Shown here: positions 27,006 through 37,451 of the stretch, one piece after another
How the letters are laid out: every line of letters starts with the position of its first letter
How positions within the stretch are numbered: position 1 is the stretch's first letter
Assembly: GCA_938015295.1 (NCBI GenBank)
Contig: CALLQB010000001.1
Span: forward strand, 41,260-105,259
Length of the DNA stretch: 64,000 bases
Source of the DNA: an uncultured Acidimicrobiales bacterium
GTDB taxonomy: Bacteria; Actinomycetota; Acidimicrobiia; Acidimicrobiales; SHLQ01
Reading direction: 5' to 3'
Notes under the pieces: generated by a model
The model's database searches: none
What the model was told of the DNA's origin: nothing
What the model saw: the letters and a program-made list of their open reading frames with translations, nothing else
Translations under genes and position numbers: made by a program

Positions 27006-27011
27006 CTAGCT

Positions 27012-27578
27012 GTGGCTGAACGCGAACGCAAGATGACGCGCCCCTTCGGCGGCGTCTTCGTTCCTCGAACGACGGTGATGTCACAAGACGACATCGACCG
27101 AGCGATCTGGCGCATGGCCCACGAGATCCTCGAACACAACCACGGCGTCGAGAACCTGGTGATCGTGGGGCTGCAGACCGGTGGCGTGCCACTTGCGGCC
27201 CGTATTACCTCAGCCCTTGAAGAAATCACCGCAAACGACGTGCCCACCGGAATGATCGACGTGGCGCTTCACCGCGACGACATCGGCCTGCGACCCGTGC
27301 TCCCTGAAGAAGTCACCGACATTCCGGTAGATCTCACCAACAAGATCGTTGTACTCGTCGACGATGTGCTCTTCACCGGCCGTACGATCCGTGCAGCCCT
27401 CGATGCGCTGACCTCGTTCGGTCGCCCACGATCTGTGCAGCTAGCCGTGATGGTCGACCGAGGACATCGCGAGTTGCCTATACGGCCTGACTATGTGGGC
27501 AAGAACATCCCCACCCGCCGAGACGAGGTAGTCGACGCGACCCTCGAAGGTGTCGAACTGGGGGAGATGCGCAAATGA
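27012..27578 (+). CDS. pyrR: Bifunctional pyr-operon regulator / uracil phosphoribosyltransferase
   Basis: 188 residues from GTG. The PRPP-binding loop VVLVDDVLFTGRTIRAALDAL near residue 115 is diagnostic of type I phosphoribosyltransferases, and LVIVGLQTGGVPLAARI plus the C-terminal LPIRPDYVGKNIPT fit PyrR. It binds pyr leader RNA when UMP levels are high and may also have weak UPRTase activity. Its own leader carries the matching RNA loop just upstream. The stop overlaps the pyrB ATG by four bases, so repression of pyrR translation should reach pyrB and the coupled genes after it. Confidence 0.96.
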   Translation: MAERERKMTRPFGGVFVPRTTVMSQDDIDRAIWRMAHEILEHNHGVENLVIVGLQTGGVPLAARITSALEEITANDVPTGMIDVALHRDDIGLRPVLPEEVTDIPVDLTNKIVVLVDDVLFTGRTIRAALDALTSFGRPRSVQLAVMVDRGHRELPIRPDYVGKNIPTRRDEVVDATLEGVELGEMRK

Positions 27579-28516
27579 CCCCGAAACACCTGCTGTCTAT
27601 CGACGATCTTGGGCGTGAAGGGATCGAAGAAATCCTTGGTCTTACCGATTCCTTTGTCGAAGTAAGCGCCCGCCGCATTCCGAAGGTCCCTGCGCTGCGG
27701 GGCAAGAACATCGCCTGGCTGTTCTACGAAGACTCCACCCGCACCCGACTTTCGTTCGAAACCGCAGCCAAACGCTTGTCGGCCGACACCATGAACTTCA
27801 GCGTTGGTTCGTCGTCGGTCAATAAGGGCGAGTCGCTCCGCGACACGTGCCTCACGATCAGCGCAATGGGCGTCGACGCCATCGTCGTTCGGCATCGTTC
27901 GGCCGGTGTGCCCTGGCAGATCGCCAACTGGATCGACGCTTCGGTGATCAACGCCGGCGACGGGTGGCATGAACACCCCACGCAAGCACTGCTCGACACC
28001 TACACACTTCGTTCTCACCTCGGCGATCTCGACGGCCGGCATATTGCGATCGTCGGCGATATCAAACACAGTCGCGTCGCCCGCTCAAACTTGGCGGCCT
28101 TTACCGCGCTTGGCGCCGAAGTGACCATGGTTGCCCCCCAAACACTCCTGCCGCCGAGCCTCGAAGGTTGGAACGCCAATGTCTCCCATGACCTCGACGC
28201 GGTGCTGCCTACCGTCGATGCGATCTACCTGCTCCGGATGCAACTCGAACGGCAAACAGACGCCCTTGTTCCCACGCTGCGCGAATACACCGACGGCTAC
28301 GGCCTGACCACCCAGCGGCTTGCGGCCTTGGGTGAAAAGGCGCTCATCATGCATCCGGGACCAATGAACCGAGGCGTCGAGATCTGCCCAGAGGCAGCCG
28401 ACGATCCACGGTCGGTTATTACCGAGCAGGTCGCCAACGGTGTGGCCGTTCGTATGTCGGTGTTATTTCTTCTTCTCGGCAGTGGTGCCGAACACGAGGC
28501 CGGAGGGCTTTCATGA
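27575..28516 (+). CDS. pyrB: Aspartate carbamoyltransferase, catalytic chain
   Basis: 313 residues. Carbamoyl-phosphate site FYEDSTRTRLSFETAAKR with STRTR, then DGWHEHPTQALLDTYTL and HPGPMNRGVEI at the C-terminus. It joins carbamoyl phosphate and aspartate. No pyrI regulatory chain is near, as in most actinobacteria. It is coupled by ATGA overlaps to pyrR before it and pyrC after it. Confidence 0.98.
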   Translation: MTPKHLLSIDDLGREGIEEILGLTDSFVEVSARRIPKVPALRGKNIAWLFYEDSTRTRLSFETAAKRLSADTMNFSVGSSSVNKGESLRDTCLTISAMGVDAIVVRHRSAGVPWQIANWIDASVINAGDGWHEHPTQALLDTYTLRSHLGDLDGRHIAIVGDIKHSRVARSNLAAFTALGAEVTMVAPQTLLPPSLEGWNANVSHDLDAVLPTVDAIYLLRMQLERQTDALVPTLREYTDGYGLTTQRLAALGEKALIMHPGPMNRGVEICPEAADDPRSVITEQVANGVAVRMSVLFLLLGSGAEHEAGGLS

Positions 28517-29829
28517 CCAACGCAGTGCTTCGCCAATCGGTGTTGATCAGGGGAGGTACCGTCGTCGATGCGTCGGGCTCCCGTGTCGCCGATGTCCTGG
28601 TCGGTAGCGACGGAATGATCGAGGCAGTCGGCGAAGGCTTGAAGGGCGACCTCGAGCTCGACGCCGGCGGTTGCATCGTCAGCCCGGGATTTGTCGATCT
28701 CCATACCCATCTTCGCGAACCTGGCAAAGAAGAAGCCGAGACCATCGAATCGGGTTCGCGTGGCGGCGCGCTCGGCGGGTTCACCGCCCTTGTTGCCATG
28801 CCAAACACGACGCCGCCGATGGATTGTGTCGGAGTCGTGCGAGACGTCATTGAGCTCGGCAAAACTGCGCTGACCGACATCTTCCCGTCGGCAGCGATCA
28901 CGGTCGGACGAGCTGGCGAACAGCTCAGCCCCATGGCCGAGCTGGCGAAGTTAGGCGTTCGAATTTTCACCGACGACGGCACCGGCGTGCAGGACGACCT
29001 GCTGATGAAACGAGCGCTTGAGTACTCGGTGGGCCTTGCGCCGTTTACCGGTGGTGCTTCGGTGGTACTAGCTCAGCACTGCGAAGTTGCGGCGCTTTCC
29101 GACGGCGGGTTCATGCACGAGGGCGAATGGTCGAGCCGGCTCGGCATCCCCGGACAACCCGCCGAAGCTGAAGAGCTGATGGTGATGCGCGACATCGCTC
29201 TTGCGAAAAGCACCGGAGCGAGGGTGCATTTCCAGCACATGTCAACCGCTGGGTCGGTCTCGCTCATCCGAGCTGCAAAGGCTGCCGGCTTACCTGTTAC
29301 CGCTGAGGCAACCACCCATCATTTCACGCTCACCGATGCGGCCTGTGCGTCGTTCGACACGGTCTTTAAGGTGCACCCGCCACTGCGTACCGACGCCGAC
29401 GTCGCCGCGGTGAAGGTCGGGTTGGCCGACGGAACAATCGACGCGATCGCCACCGATCACGCACCGCACTGCGCACATGACAAAGAACAGCCGTTTGACT
29501 CGGCACCCCCCGGCATGCTCGGCCTCGAAACAGCGCTCGCCCTCGCACTCACCGAACTCGACCAACCCGTCGAGAAAGTCGTTGGGCTTCTTTCCTGGCA
29601 AGCTGCAAAGATCGCGGGAATCGACGATGTACACGGCTGCCCGATCGAACCTGGACGGCCGGCGAATATCACTGTCTTTGACCCCGCCGAAGCCTGGACG
29701 ATTGACTCGTCGAGCTTCGCCAGTAAGAGCACCAACTGCCCCTATGAAGGACACAACGTGAAAGGTCGCGTGCGACACACCATCGTCAACGGAGAACCAG
29801 TCGTCATCGACCAGGAGGCAACACGGTGA
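28513..29829 (+). CDS. pyrC: Dihydroorotase (class I)
   Basis: 438 residues. Zinc ligands: [14 protein letters not shown] at the start of the barrel, the His in [11 protein letters not shown], and the Asp in [17 protein letters not shown]. This is the long (class I) form. It closes carbamoyl aspartate to dihydroorotate. The ATG overlaps the pyrB stop (ATGA), and its own stop overlaps the carA GTG. Catalytic residues appear intact, so it is unlikely to be a pseudo-dihydroorotase. Confidence 0.97.
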   Translation: MTNAVLRQSVLIRGGTVVDASGSRVADVLVGSDGMIEAVGEGLKGDLELDAGGCIVSPGFVDLHTHLREPGKEEAETIESGSRGGALGGFTALVAMPNTTPPMDCVGVVRDVIELGKTALTDIFPSAAITVGRAGEQLSPMAELAKLGVRIFTDDGTGVQDDLLMKRALEYSVGLAPFTGGASVVLAQHCEVAALSDGGFMHEGEWSSRLGIPGQPAEAEELMVMRDIALAKSTGARVHFQHMSTAGSVSLIRAAKAAGLPVTAEATTHHFTLTDAACASFDTVFKVHPPLRTDADVAAVKVGLADGTIDAIATDHAPHCAHDKEQPFDSAPPGMLGLETALALALTELDQPVEKVVGLLSWQAAKIAGIDDVHGCPIEPGRPANITVFDPAEAWTIDSSSFASKSTNCPYEGHNVKGRVRHTIVNGEPVVIDQEATR

Positions 29830-30941
29830 CTGAACACACTGAACGCAGGGAAATCGTCGAAGCAAAGCTCGTTCTGGCCGACGGTTCGGTCTTTGCGGGC
29901 GAGGCGATTGGGGTCTACCCCGAATCGGGCATCGCGACCGGTGAGGTCGTGTTCAACACCGTTATGGCCGGCTACCAGGAAGTGATCACCGACCCGAGTT
30001 ATGCCGGTCAGGTCATCACCTTCACCTACCCCCACATCGGCAACTACGGCGTCGTCGACCTCGACTACGAAAGCCGAGGCACCTTCTGTCGTGGCGTGAT
30101 CGTTCGAGATCTCGCGCGTCGACACAGCAACTGGCGGGCGACAAACGACCTCAGCTCGTTGCTTGCCAAACACAACCTGCCGGGCATAGCCGGACTCGAC
30201 ACTCGGCGACTCACTCGCCATATCCGCGACGCTGGCGCAATGCCCGGTGCGTTTGGTACTGCCGATGAGGTAGCGCTCAAGGCAGCAGCAGTCGCTGAAC
30301 CAGAAACCACTGGTCTCGACATGGTGCAGACGGTGACCTGTGCCGACTCCTACAAGACTCCCTTTGCCGGTGGCGGCACCGCCCCAAGATCGATCGTTGC
30401 GTACGACTTCGGTATCAAAGCCAACATCACCCGCAGCCTGGCCCAGCTTGGCGATGTCGAAGTCGTACCCGCATCGACCTCGGCCAATGACGTCCTCGCT
30501 CGCAAGCCCGATGGAGTCTTTCTCTCGAACGGGCCCGGCGACCCAGAGCCGGTGGCCTACGCCATCGCTGCCATCAAAGACCTACTGGGCGAAGTGCCGA
30601 TCTTCGGCATTTGTCTTGGACACCAGCTGCTTTCGCTGGCCCTAGGCGCCTCGACCTATAAGCTTCCCTTCGGACACCACGGCGGCAACCACCCGGTACG
30701 CCAGCTGGCCAACGGCAAGATCGAAATCACCAGCCAGAACCACAACTATTGCGTCGATTGTGCTGGGGTGCAGGGCATCGAGCTCACCCATCTCAACCTC
30801 AACGACGAGACCGTCGAAGGCCTCCGCAGCACCGAAGCGCCGGCTTTCAGCGTGCAGTATCACCCGGAGGCGAGCCCGGGACCACACGATTCGAACTACC
30901 TGTTTGGGTCGTTCGCCGACCTCATGGATGGACACAAGTAA
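29826..30941 (+). CDS. carA: Carbamoyl-phosphate synthase, small (glutaminase) chain
   Basis: 371 residues from GTG. The N-terminal CPSase domain has the typical [16 protein letters not shown]; the class I glutamine amidotransferase domain has [16 protein letters not shown] with the nucleophile Cys and the His/Glu pair in [13 protein letters not shown]. It supplies ammonia to CarB for carbamoyl phosphate, used for pyrimidines and arginine. The stop shares one base with the carB ATG (TAATG). Confidence 0.98.
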   Translation: MTEHTERREIVEAKLVLADGSVFAGEAIGVYPESGIATGEVVFNTVMAGYQEVITDPSYAGQVITFTYPHIGNYGVVDLDYESRGTFCRGVIVRDLARRHSNWRATNDLSSLLAKHNLPGIAGLDTRRLTRHIRDAGAMPGAFGTADEVALKAAAVAEPETTGLDMVQTVTCADSYKTPFAGGGTAPRSIVAYDFGIKANITRSLAQLGDVEVVPASTSANDVLARKPDGVFLSNGPGDPEPVAYAIAAIKDLLGEVPIFGICLGHQLLSLALGASTYKLPFGHHGGNHPVRQLANGKIEITSQNHNYCVDCAGVQGIELTHLNLNDETVEGLRSTEAPAFSVQYHPEASPGPHDSNYLFGSFADLMDGHK

Positions 30942-33900
30942 TGCCCCGCAGAACTGACATCGACTCGATCCTCATTATTGGATCGGGCCCCATCGTCATC
31001 GGCCAGGCGTGCGAGTTCGATTACTCGGGCACCCAAGCATGTCGTGTGCTTCGCGAAGAAGGCTTCCGGGTCATCTTGGCGAACTCGAACCCGGCCACGA
31101 TCATGACCGACCCCGAGTTTGCCGACGCGACCTACATCGAACCTCTTGACCTTGAGGTGCTCACGAAGATCATCGAGCGTGAAAAGCCCGATGCGGTGCT
31201 GCCAACAATGGGCGGGCAAACCGCGCTGAACTTGGCGATGGAGCTTGACGAGGCAGGAGTGCTGAAGGCCAATGACACGAAGCTGATTGGTGCCAGCCCT
31301 GAGGCGATCGCGACCGCCGAAGATCGCGAACAGTTCAAGGTTGCGATGGCCGAGATCGGCCTCGAAGTACCGCGATCGGCGATCGCGCGCGGCAATGGCG
31401 AGACCAAAGCCGAGGCGATTGAGGTCGGGATGGTCGCCGCTCGGAAACGGATGGAAGAAATCGGCCTGCCGATCGTGATCCGCCCGTCGTACATTCTTGG
31501 CGGCAAGGGCACCGGCTTCGCTCACACGGCCGAAGAGTTCGAGATCGCGGCGAGGCGTGGGCTTGACGCGAGCCCGATTACCGAGATCTTGGTCGAGCAG
31601 TCGATCAGAGGCTGGAAAGAATACGAGCTCGAGGTCATGCGCGATCACGCCGACAACTGTGTTGTCATCTGCGCGATCGAAAACGTCGACCCTATGGGTG
31701 TGCACACTGGCGACTCGATCACGGTTGCGCCTGCACAAACCCTCAGCGACGTCGAGTACCAGTTCATGCGCGACGCCTCACTGGCTGTTATCCGCCGTGT
31801 TGGTGTCGAGACGGGTGGTTCTAACGTCCAGTTCGCGGTCAACCCCGAAAACGGCGACGTCGTCGTCATCGAAATGAACCCTCGGGTCTCGCGCTCCTCG
31901 GCGCTGGCCTCGAAGGCCACCGGTTTTCCAATCGCGAAGATCGCCGCAAAACTCGCCGTCGGCTACACCCTCGACGAAATTCCAAATGACATCACACGGG
32001 CCACCCCGGCCTCGTTCGAGCCAACCCTCGATTACGTCGTTACCAAGATTCCGCGTTGGGCCTTCGAGAAATTCCCCGGAACGTCTGGCGTCCTCACCAC
32101 CCAGATGCAGGCCGTTGGTGAAGTCATGGCCATAGGCCGGACGTTCCCCGAGTCGCTCCAGAAAGGCCTTCGGTCACTAGAGCTCGGCCGTCACGGACTC
32201 AACGCTGATCCGGCCGAAAAAGCGTTCGACAAGCTCGACGACGCCGAGTTGCTGCGCCAGGCCGACGTGCCGACTCCCGAACGCATCTTCCAGCTTGAGT
32301 CGTTGCTGCGACGTGGCGTGAGTGTCGACGAGGTCTACAAGGCCACGATGGTCGACCCGTGGTTCCTCGATCAGATGTTGAGCATCACCGAGGAGCGGGC
32401 ATTCCTCGAAACGAAGAACACAGCCACGATGAGCGTGCGCGACTGGCGGCGGGCCAAACAACTCGGTTTCTCCGATGCGCAGCTTGGCTACCTGTGGAAT
32501 ATCGATGAGCTTGAAGTGCGGGCGGCCCGAAAAGGCGCCGGAGTGGTTCCGACCTATAAGACCGTTGATACGTGCGCTGCGGAGTTCGCTGCAGACACGC
32601 CCTATCACTACAGCACCTACGAAGATGAAGACGAGGTACGGCCGAGCACCAAAGAAAAGGTGATGATTCTCGGGTCTGGTCCGAACCGTATTGGTCAGGG
32701 CATCGAATTCGACTACTGCTGCGTGCACGCGAGCTTCGCGTTGCGCGCCGCTGGCTATGAAACGATCATGGTCAACTGCAACCCAGAGACGGTGTCGACC
32801 GATTACGACACTAGCGACCGCCTCTATTTCGAGCCGCTCACGTTTGAAGACGTGAGCAACATCATCGATGCCGAACAGCCACTCGGTATCGTCGTCTCGC
32901 TCGGCGGCCAGACGCCGCTGAAGCTCGCTGGTCTGTTGCCGCCCGAATTGATTCTTGGCACGAGCCCAACATCAATCGATCTTGCCGAAGACCGCGAAAA
33001 CTGGAACTCGTTGTGTGCCCGTCTCGAAATTCCGCAACCGGCGGGCGGTACGGCAACCCAGCTCGCCGACGCACTCAAGATCACCAGCCGCGTCGGGTAT
33101 CCGGCGCTCGTGCGACCTTCCTACGTGCTCGGCGGCCGAGCAATGGAGATCATCTACGACGATGAAGGTCTCGAAGCCGCGATGGCGCAGCTGACCGTGT
33201 TCGGCTCGCTCGGCATCGAGGGCGGACTTTCCGCTGAACGTCCTGTGCTGATCGACCGCTTCCTCGAGGACGCGACCGAGGTCGACATCGATGCTGTGCG
33301 CGACGCCGAGGGCGAGGTACTCATCGGAGCGGTCATGGAACATGTCGAAGAGGCCGGCGTGCACTCCGGTGATAGCGCCTGTGTTATCCCGCCGCCGAAC
33401 TTGTCGCTCGAAACTATCCGCGTCATCGAGGAGTACACGAGGCGCATTGCTGCCGAACTCGAGGTCGTTGGACTCATCAACGTGCAGTTCGCGGTAAAGG
33501 GAAGTCAAGTCTTTGTTATCGAGGCAAACCCGAGGGCATCTCGAACGGTTCCGTTTGTCGCCAAGGCCACGGGTGTGCCGCTCGCAAAGATCGCATCGCG
33601 GGTGATGGTTGGCGCCTCGCTACACCTGCTCGAAACCGAAGGCCTCGTGCGGCCTCGTTGCGACGCGTTGCATGTGTCGGTGAAGGAAGCAGTGCTGCCC
33701 TTCAACCGGTTCCCCGACGCCGACGCTGTCCTCGGGCCGGAAATGCGTTCGACTGGCGAGGTGATGGGCATCGACCGCACCGTCGGTCTTGCCTTTGCCA
33801 AGAGCCAGATCTCAGCCGGTGGACCGCTGCCGACTAGTGGCATGGTCTTCCTTTCGTTAGCTGACCGCGATAAACCCCACGGGGTCGAGGCGGCTCGCAT

Positions 33901-34255
33901 TCTGGTGAGTCTCGGCTTTGCCATTGCAGCAACCGAAGGCACCGCCAATGCACTTTCTGAGGTCGGTATCGAGGTCGACTCTCGGGTCGCCAAACTGGGT
34001 GACGAGGGCACCGATGCGGTCGAACTGATCAACTCGGGCCAGGTGGGGCTGGTCATCAACAGCCCCCGTGGCCGGGGGCCGCGAGCCGACGGTGGCCACA
34101 TTCGTGCAGCCGCCGGCAAAGCGAATGTGCCGCTGCTAACCACAGGCGCTGCGGGCCTAGCGGCGGCTCGAGGCATGGCCGATTGGCGACGTCTCGACCT
34201 GGAGGTCCGCTCGATTCAGGAGTACCACGCAGCTGGAGCGGAGGCAGGACGCTGA
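30941..34255 (+). CDS. carB: Carbamoyl-phosphate synthase, large chain
   Basis: 1104 residues from the ATG that overlaps the carA stop; a longer frame from 30749 runs through carA and is rejected. Two homologous ATP-grasp halves: the first opens [20 protein letters not shown] and the second [19 protein letters not shown]. Each has metal-binding glutamates ([38 protein letters not shown]). The C-terminal MGS-like allosteric domain (from about residue 965) would bind UMP/ornithine-type effectors. It makes carbamoyl phosphate from bicarbonate, ammonia and two ATP. Confidence 0.98.
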   Translation: MPRRTDIDSILIIGSGPIVIGQACEFDYSGTQACRVLREEGFRVILANSNPATIMTDPEFADATYIEPLDLEVLTKIIEREKPDAVLPTMGGQTALNLAMELDEAGVLKANDTKLIGASPEAIATAEDREQFKVAMAEIGLEVPRSAIARGNGETKAEAIEVGMVAARKRMEEIGLPIVIRPSYILGGKGTGFAHTAEEFEIAARRGLDASPITEILVEQSIRGWKEYELEVMRDHADNCVVICAIENVDPMGVHTGDSITVAPAQTLSDVEYQFMRDASLAVIRRVGVETGGSNVQFAVNPENGDVVVIEMNPRVSRSSALASKATGFPIAKIAAKLAVGYTLDEIPNDITRATPASFEPTLDYVVTKIPRWAFEKFPGTSGVLTTQMQAVGEVMAIGRTFPESLQKGLRSLELGRHGLNADPAEKAFDKLDDAELLRQADVPTPERIFQLESLLRRGVSVDEVYKATMVDPWFLDQMLSITEERAFLETKNTATMSVRDWRRAKQLGFSDAQLGYLWNIDELEVRAARKGAGVVPTYKTVDTCAAEFAADTPYHYSTYEDEDEVRPSTKEKVMILGSGPNRIGQGIEFDYCCVHASFALRAAGYETIMVNCNPETVSTDYDTSDRLYFEPLTFEDVSNIIDAEQPLGIVVSLGGQTPLKLAGLLPPELILGTSPTSIDLAEDRENWNSLCARLEIPQPAGGTATQLADALKITSRVGYPALVRPSYVLGGRAMEIIYDDEGLEAAMAQLTVFGSLGIEGGLSAERPVLIDRFLEDATEVDIDAVRDAEGEVLIGAVMEHVEEAGVHSGDSACVIPPPNLSLETIRVIEEYTRRIAAELEVVGLINVQFAVKGSQVFVIEANPRASRTVPFVAKATGVPLAKIASRVMVGASLHLLETEGLVRPRCDALHVSVKEAVLPFNRFPDADAVLGPEMRSTGEVMGIDRTVGLAFAKSQISAGGPLPTSGMVFLSLADRDKPHGVEAARILVSLGFAIAATEGTANALSEVGIEVDSRVAKLGDEGTDAVELINSGQVGLVINSPRGRGPRADGGHIRAAAGKANVPLLTTGAAGLAAARGMADWRRLDLEVRSIQEYHAAGAEAGR
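34240..34244 (+). promoter_or_regulatory. Shine-Dalgarno GGAGG supporting a CTG start for pyrD
   Basis: GGAGG inside the end of carB lies seven bases before a CTG at 34252 that overlaps the carB stop as CTGA. The only ATG in this frame upstream of the conserved domain (34183) lacks such a site and would overlap carB by 73 bases. Confidence 0.5.
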
Positions 34256-35211
34256 GCTTCTCTCGTCGTCGGTCGAAAGTTCCCAAAAAGATCCCAGCGG
34301 TCGATCTTGCGTCGTCGGTTGGTTCGCTGACTTTTCCGAATCCCGTCATGGCGGCTTCCGGTACTGCCGGGTATGGCGCCGAGTTGGCAAACTACGTCGA
34401 CCTGGCCTCGATTGCCGCGGTCGTGACGAAGTCGCTATCGCCCGAACCGTGGGGCGGTAATCCTGCACCCCGGGTGCACGAAACGACGGGCGGCATGATC
34501 AACAGCGTTGGTCTTCAGGGCCCAGGCGTCGAAGTCTGGCTTGAGGACGAACTGCCGAAACTACTTGCCACCGGAGCCAGAGTGGTCGCCAGCATCTGGG
34601 GACGTACGCTCGACGAGTACGCTCGCGCTGCCGAAATGATGGCGGCTGCACCGCCGGAAGTGATCGCGGTTGAGGTCAACATTTCGTGCCCGAATCTTGA
34701 GGACAAGAAGCGAATGTTCTCGCATTCGGCTTCAGCAACGGCCGAGGTCATCGCAGCTTGTGCGCCGGTTGGTAGGCCACGCTGGGCCAAGCTGAGCCCC
34801 AACGCCACCGACCTCGTGCCGATCGCTGCGGCGGCGGTCGAAGCCGGCGCCGAAGCACTCACATTGGTCAATACGTTGGCGGCGATGGCGATCGATGTCC
34901 GAGAACGGAAACCCGTCTTGGGTGCCGGGCGGGGCGGGCTTTCGGGCCCCGCCGTCAAGCCTGTCGCGATCCGTGCGGTCTACGACGTGCATGAGGCGCT
35001 GCCGCATCAGCCAATTGTGGGCGTGGGCGGTGTAGCGTCAGCAGCCGACATCGCAGAGTTTCTTTTGGCCGGCGCATCGGCTGTGCAAGTCGGTACCGCA
35101 ACATTTGCCGATCCACGCACAACCGGCCGTTTGGTGACAGAACTCACGCAATGGTGTCGAGATAACTATGTGTCAAACATCGCCGAACTCGTCGGCGCGG
35201 CACACCGCTAG
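34252..35211 (+). CDS. pyrD: Dihydroorotate dehydrogenase, class 1B type
   Basis: About 319 residues if translation starts at CTG 34252; the alternative is ATG 34183. The FMN barrel starts [20 protein letters not shown]; then come [14 protein letters not shown], the active-site stretch [14 protein letters not shown] with the catalytic Cys, and [19 protein letters not shown]. The Cys base and the [10 protein letters not shown] motif are class 1B features. These normally pair with PyrK, an iron-sulfur/FAD subunit that passes electrons to NAD, yet no pyrK is present here. It oxidises dihydroorotate to orotate. pyrF follows after 74 bases. Confidence 0.92.
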   Translation: MSFSRRRSKVPKKIPAVDLASSVGSLTFPNPVMAASGTAGYGAELANYVDLASIAAVVTKSLSPEPWGGNPAPRVHETTGGMINSVGLQGPGVEVWLEDELPKLLATGARVVASIWGRTLDEYARAAEMMAAAPPEVIAVEVNISCPNLEDKKRMFSHSASATAEVIAACAPVGRPRWAKLSPNATDLVPIAAAAVEAGAEALTLVNTLAAMAIDVRERKPVLGAGRGGLSGPAVKPVAIRAVYDVHEALPHQPIVGVGGVASAADIAEFLLAGASAVQVGTATFADPRTTGRLVTELTQWCRDNYVSNIAELVGAAHR

Positions 35212-35285
35212 CCTGAAATCACTCGAACTTCCCCCAGACCCACCGTTAACCAGCTTCAGTCGAAGCTGCCCTGAGGAGACAGCCC

Positions 35286-35984
35286 ATGGTCGACACCACC
35301 GCACCCAACGAAATCCGTAGCAAGTTGGCACTGGCGCTTGACGTCGACGACCTCGTTGCCGCGTCACGACTCGGCAAGTCGTTGGCCCCGTACTTCGGTG
35401 TAGCCAAAATTGGCCTTGAGTTATACACCGCCGCCGGACCCGATGCCATCGGAACACTGATGAACCTCGGATATGAGGTCTTTCTCGATCTCAAGTTGCA
35501 CGACATCCCGACGACGGTCGAGAAGTCGGCGCGGGTCCTTGGCGCTCTCGGCGTTTCGTACGTGACCTTCCATGCCCACGGGGGCGTCAAGATGCTTGAG
35601 GCTGGTGTAGCGGGTCTCAACGATGGCGCCTCAAATGCCGGACTCGACACGCCTTCATCGCTGGCGATCACCGTCCTTACCTCAGATGCTGACGCTCCCG
35701 AACACATTCTCCCGAAGCGCGTTGGCCTCGCAGTTGAGGCCGGCTGTACCGGCATTGTTTGCGCCGCAAGCGATCTGAAGGATGTCTATGCCTACGCGCC
35801 GCGCCTCGAGCGGGTGACCCCCGGTATCCGGTTTGCTGGTGGTCCTGTCCATGATCAGGCTCGATCCGCCTCGCCTCGTGAGGCGCTCGACGGAGGCTCA
35901 GACCTTCTGGTTGTCGGTCGTGCCGTCACCGAAGCCGACGACCCCGTCGCCGCTGCAGTACGCCTTGTCGGCGAGGTTTCCTGA
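35286..35984 (+). CDS. pyrF: Orotidine 5'-phosphate decarboxylase, type I
   Basis: 232 residues. LALALDVDDLVAASRL opens the barrel, the catalytic motif is VFLDLKLHDIPTTVEKS, and VTPGIRFAGG binds phosphate. LDLKLHDIP marks the short bacterial type I form rather than the longer mycobacterial type II form. It makes UMP, the end product and PyrR co-repressor. pyrE is not in the cluster. The ribosome-binding site is the GAGGA just before the ATG. Confidence 0.96.
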   Translation: MVDTTAPNEIRSKLALALDVDDLVAASRLGKSLAPYFGVAKIGLELYTAAGPDAIGTLMNLGYEVFLDLKLHDIPTTVEKSARVLGALGVSYVTFHAHGGVKMLEAGVAGLNDGASNAGLDTPSSLAITVLTSDADAPEHILPKRVGLAVEAGCTGIVCAASDLKDVYAYAPRLERVTPGIRFAGGPVHDQARSASPREALDGGSDLLVVGRAVTEADDPVAAAVRLVGEVS

Positions 35985-36099
35985 TTGGATCTGGTCGCGT
36001 CGCGACATCTGTCCAGACCATTCGGCAACCTGACCGAACATTGTTCACACGGCGTATTCTGACCACGAAAGACCGCGTTCAGCGGATACGGTTCACCCC

Positions 36100-36423
36100 A
36101 TGGCAAAGCCTCCAACTCTCACCCCAGAACAACGTCAAGCAGCACTCGCCAAGGCAGCGGTGGTCCGCCGGGCGCGCGCCGAGATGAAAGAGCGACTGAA
36201 GATGGGCTCGATCACCTTCACCGAGGTTCTTGAGCAGGCGAAATCTGACGAAGTCGTTGGCAAGACCAAGGTGCTGGCGGTGCTTGAGTCACTGCCTGGC
36301 GTCGGCAAAGTCAAGGCTCGCCGCACCATGGAAGAGATCGGTATCGCTGAGTCGCGGCGCATTCGCGGTTTGGGAGATCAGCAACGCGAGAAGTTGCTTG
36401 CACTCTTCGGTGAAGATCAGTAA
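36100..36423 (+). CDS. mihF: Actinobacterial integration host factor (mIHF)
   Basis: 107 residues. The mIHF family is seen in the helix AALAKAAVVRRARAEMKERL, then MGSITFTEVLEQA and the DNA-binding helix-two-turn-helix LESLPGVGKVKARRTMEEIG. It is an essential nucleoid-associated protein in mycobacteria and is not related to E. coli IHF. Its position between pyrF and gmk matches other actinobacteria and supports the placement of this genome. A 15-mer starting next to the stop codon also occurs upstream of ppk2. Confidence 0.97.
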   Translation: MAKPPTLTPEQRQAALAKAAVVRRARAEMKERLKMGSITFTEVLEQAKSDEVVGKTKVLAVLESLPGVGKVKARRTMEEIGIAESRRIRGLGDQQREKLLALFGEDQ

Positions 36424-36499
36424 GCAGGGCAACACGGTCGCTAGGCAACACGGTAGCTAGGCGGCGTCAGCCAGAGATATCTGGTAGCAGGGGTACACA

Positions 36500-37078
36500 A
36501 TGGATCAAACACCTCCAACAGCGCTTGTGCTTCACGATCGGTTACTGATCGTCGTGTCTGGGCCAGGAGGTGCCGGCAAGGGTACCTTGGTCCGCCGATT
36601 GCAAGAGACCGACCCTCGGCTTTGGCTGAGCCGTAGCTGGTCGTCGCGTGCGCCCCGCGAAGGCGAAGACCCTGAGTCGTATCATTTTGTGACAAGCGCC
36701 GAGTTCGACGAGCACGTCGAGGCGGGCGGGTTTCTCGAGTGGGTGGACTTCCTCGATTACCGGCAAGGCACACCGCTGCCCGATCCGCCCGAAGGCATGG
36801 ACGTAGTTTTCGAGATCGACGTCTTTGGTGGCGAAGCTATTGCCGCCCGGTACCGGTCGCCGCTTCTGATCTTTGTCGATACCCCGTCAGTAGACGAGCA
36901 ACGGGCACGACTTGTCGGTCGCGGTGATCCTCCCGAAAAGGTCGAGTCACGGCTTGAGCGAGGGCATCTCGAGCGCGAAAAGGCTGCTCAGCTAGGGTAT
37001 GTCACGGTCATCAACGATGACCTTGAGCGAGCCGCTTCAGAGATTGCTGGACTGATTCAGGTAGCCCGAGCCACCTAG
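36500..37078 (+). CDS. gmk: Guanylate kinase
   Basis: 192 residues. The P-loop VSGPGGAGKGTLVRRL is near residue 20; the GMP-binding domain carries SRSWSSRAPREGEDPESYHF, and GGFLEWVDF follows. It phosphorylates GMP to GDP. One oddity: the usual GMP-contacting YGT is QGT here (Gln89, in FLDYRQGTP), and the TTR motif is replaced by SSR. The fold and P-loop are intact, so it is probably active, with a slightly altered GMP site. It stands between mihF and rpoZ as in other actinobacteria. Confidence 0.92.
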   Translation: MDQTPPTALVLHDRLLIVVSGPGGAGKGTLVRRLQETDPRLWLSRSWSSRAPREGEDPESYHFVTSAEFDEHVEAGGFLEWVDFLDYRQGTPLPDPPEGMDVVFEIDVFGGEAIAARYRSPLLIFVDTPSVDEQRARLVGRGDPPEKVESRLERGHLEREKAAQLGYVTVINDDLERAASEIAGLIQVARAT

Positions 37079-37103
37079 CAGGCCTTCGAGGCGGTAAGCT
37101 AGG
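37074..37103 (+). promoter_or_regulatory. Nested inverted repeat at the gmk-rpoZ junction
   Basis: Outer arms CCTAGC (37074-37079) and GCTAGG (37098-37103) enclose a tight GCCT-TCG-AGGC hairpin (37082-37092). The gmk stop codon lies inside the left arm. No T-run follows, so a terminator is doubtful; RNA processing or partial attenuation between gmk and rpoZ is possible. The CTAGC arms recall the repeat before ppk2. Confidence 0.4.
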
Positions 37104-37130
37104 GAGTCGGTTCGAAGTAGGAGTAGCAGT

Positions 37131-37421
37131 ATGGCTCGTCAGCACGATCAACTCATGAGGCCACCAATCGAGGACCTCCTCGAAAAGGCCGACTCCAAGT
37201 TTCGCTTGGTGACGCTCAGTTCGCAGCGTGCTCGCCAGATCAACTCGTATTTTGGTCAACTCGGCGATGGCCTCGGTAAGGCTGTTCCGCCGCAGGTGAC
37301 CTCGACGGCGCGCAAGTCGCTCTCGGTTGCCTTCGAAGAAATTGGCGCCGACGTGATCGTGCCGATTGCCAAGGTTGAGGAACCAGATCCTGTCGTTTCC
37401 GAGGCCGACGAGGCCGAATAG
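37131..37421 (+). CDS. rpoZ: RNA polymerase omega subunit
   Basis: 96 residues. MRPPIEDLLEKADSKFRLV and the conserved SSQRARQINSYFGQLG identify omega, followed by KSLSVAFEEIGADVIVPI and an acidic tail. It stabilises the beta-prime subunit during assembly. A TAGGAG ribosome-binding site stands just upstream. coaBC follows after 30 bases. Confidence 0.96.
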   Translation: MARQHDQLMRPPIEDLLEKADSKFRLVTLSSQRARQINSYFGQLGDGLGKAVPPQVTSTARKSLSVAFEEIGADVIVPIAKVEEPDPVVSEADEAE

Positions 37422-37451
37422 GCCTGGCGCTGGCCTGCGAGAACACGCCTC

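Noticed and set aside
35994..36006. GTCGCGTCGCGAC palindrome after pyrF as a terminator
   Set aside because: Only six bp per arm with one base between and no T-run; expected by chance in GC-rich DNA.
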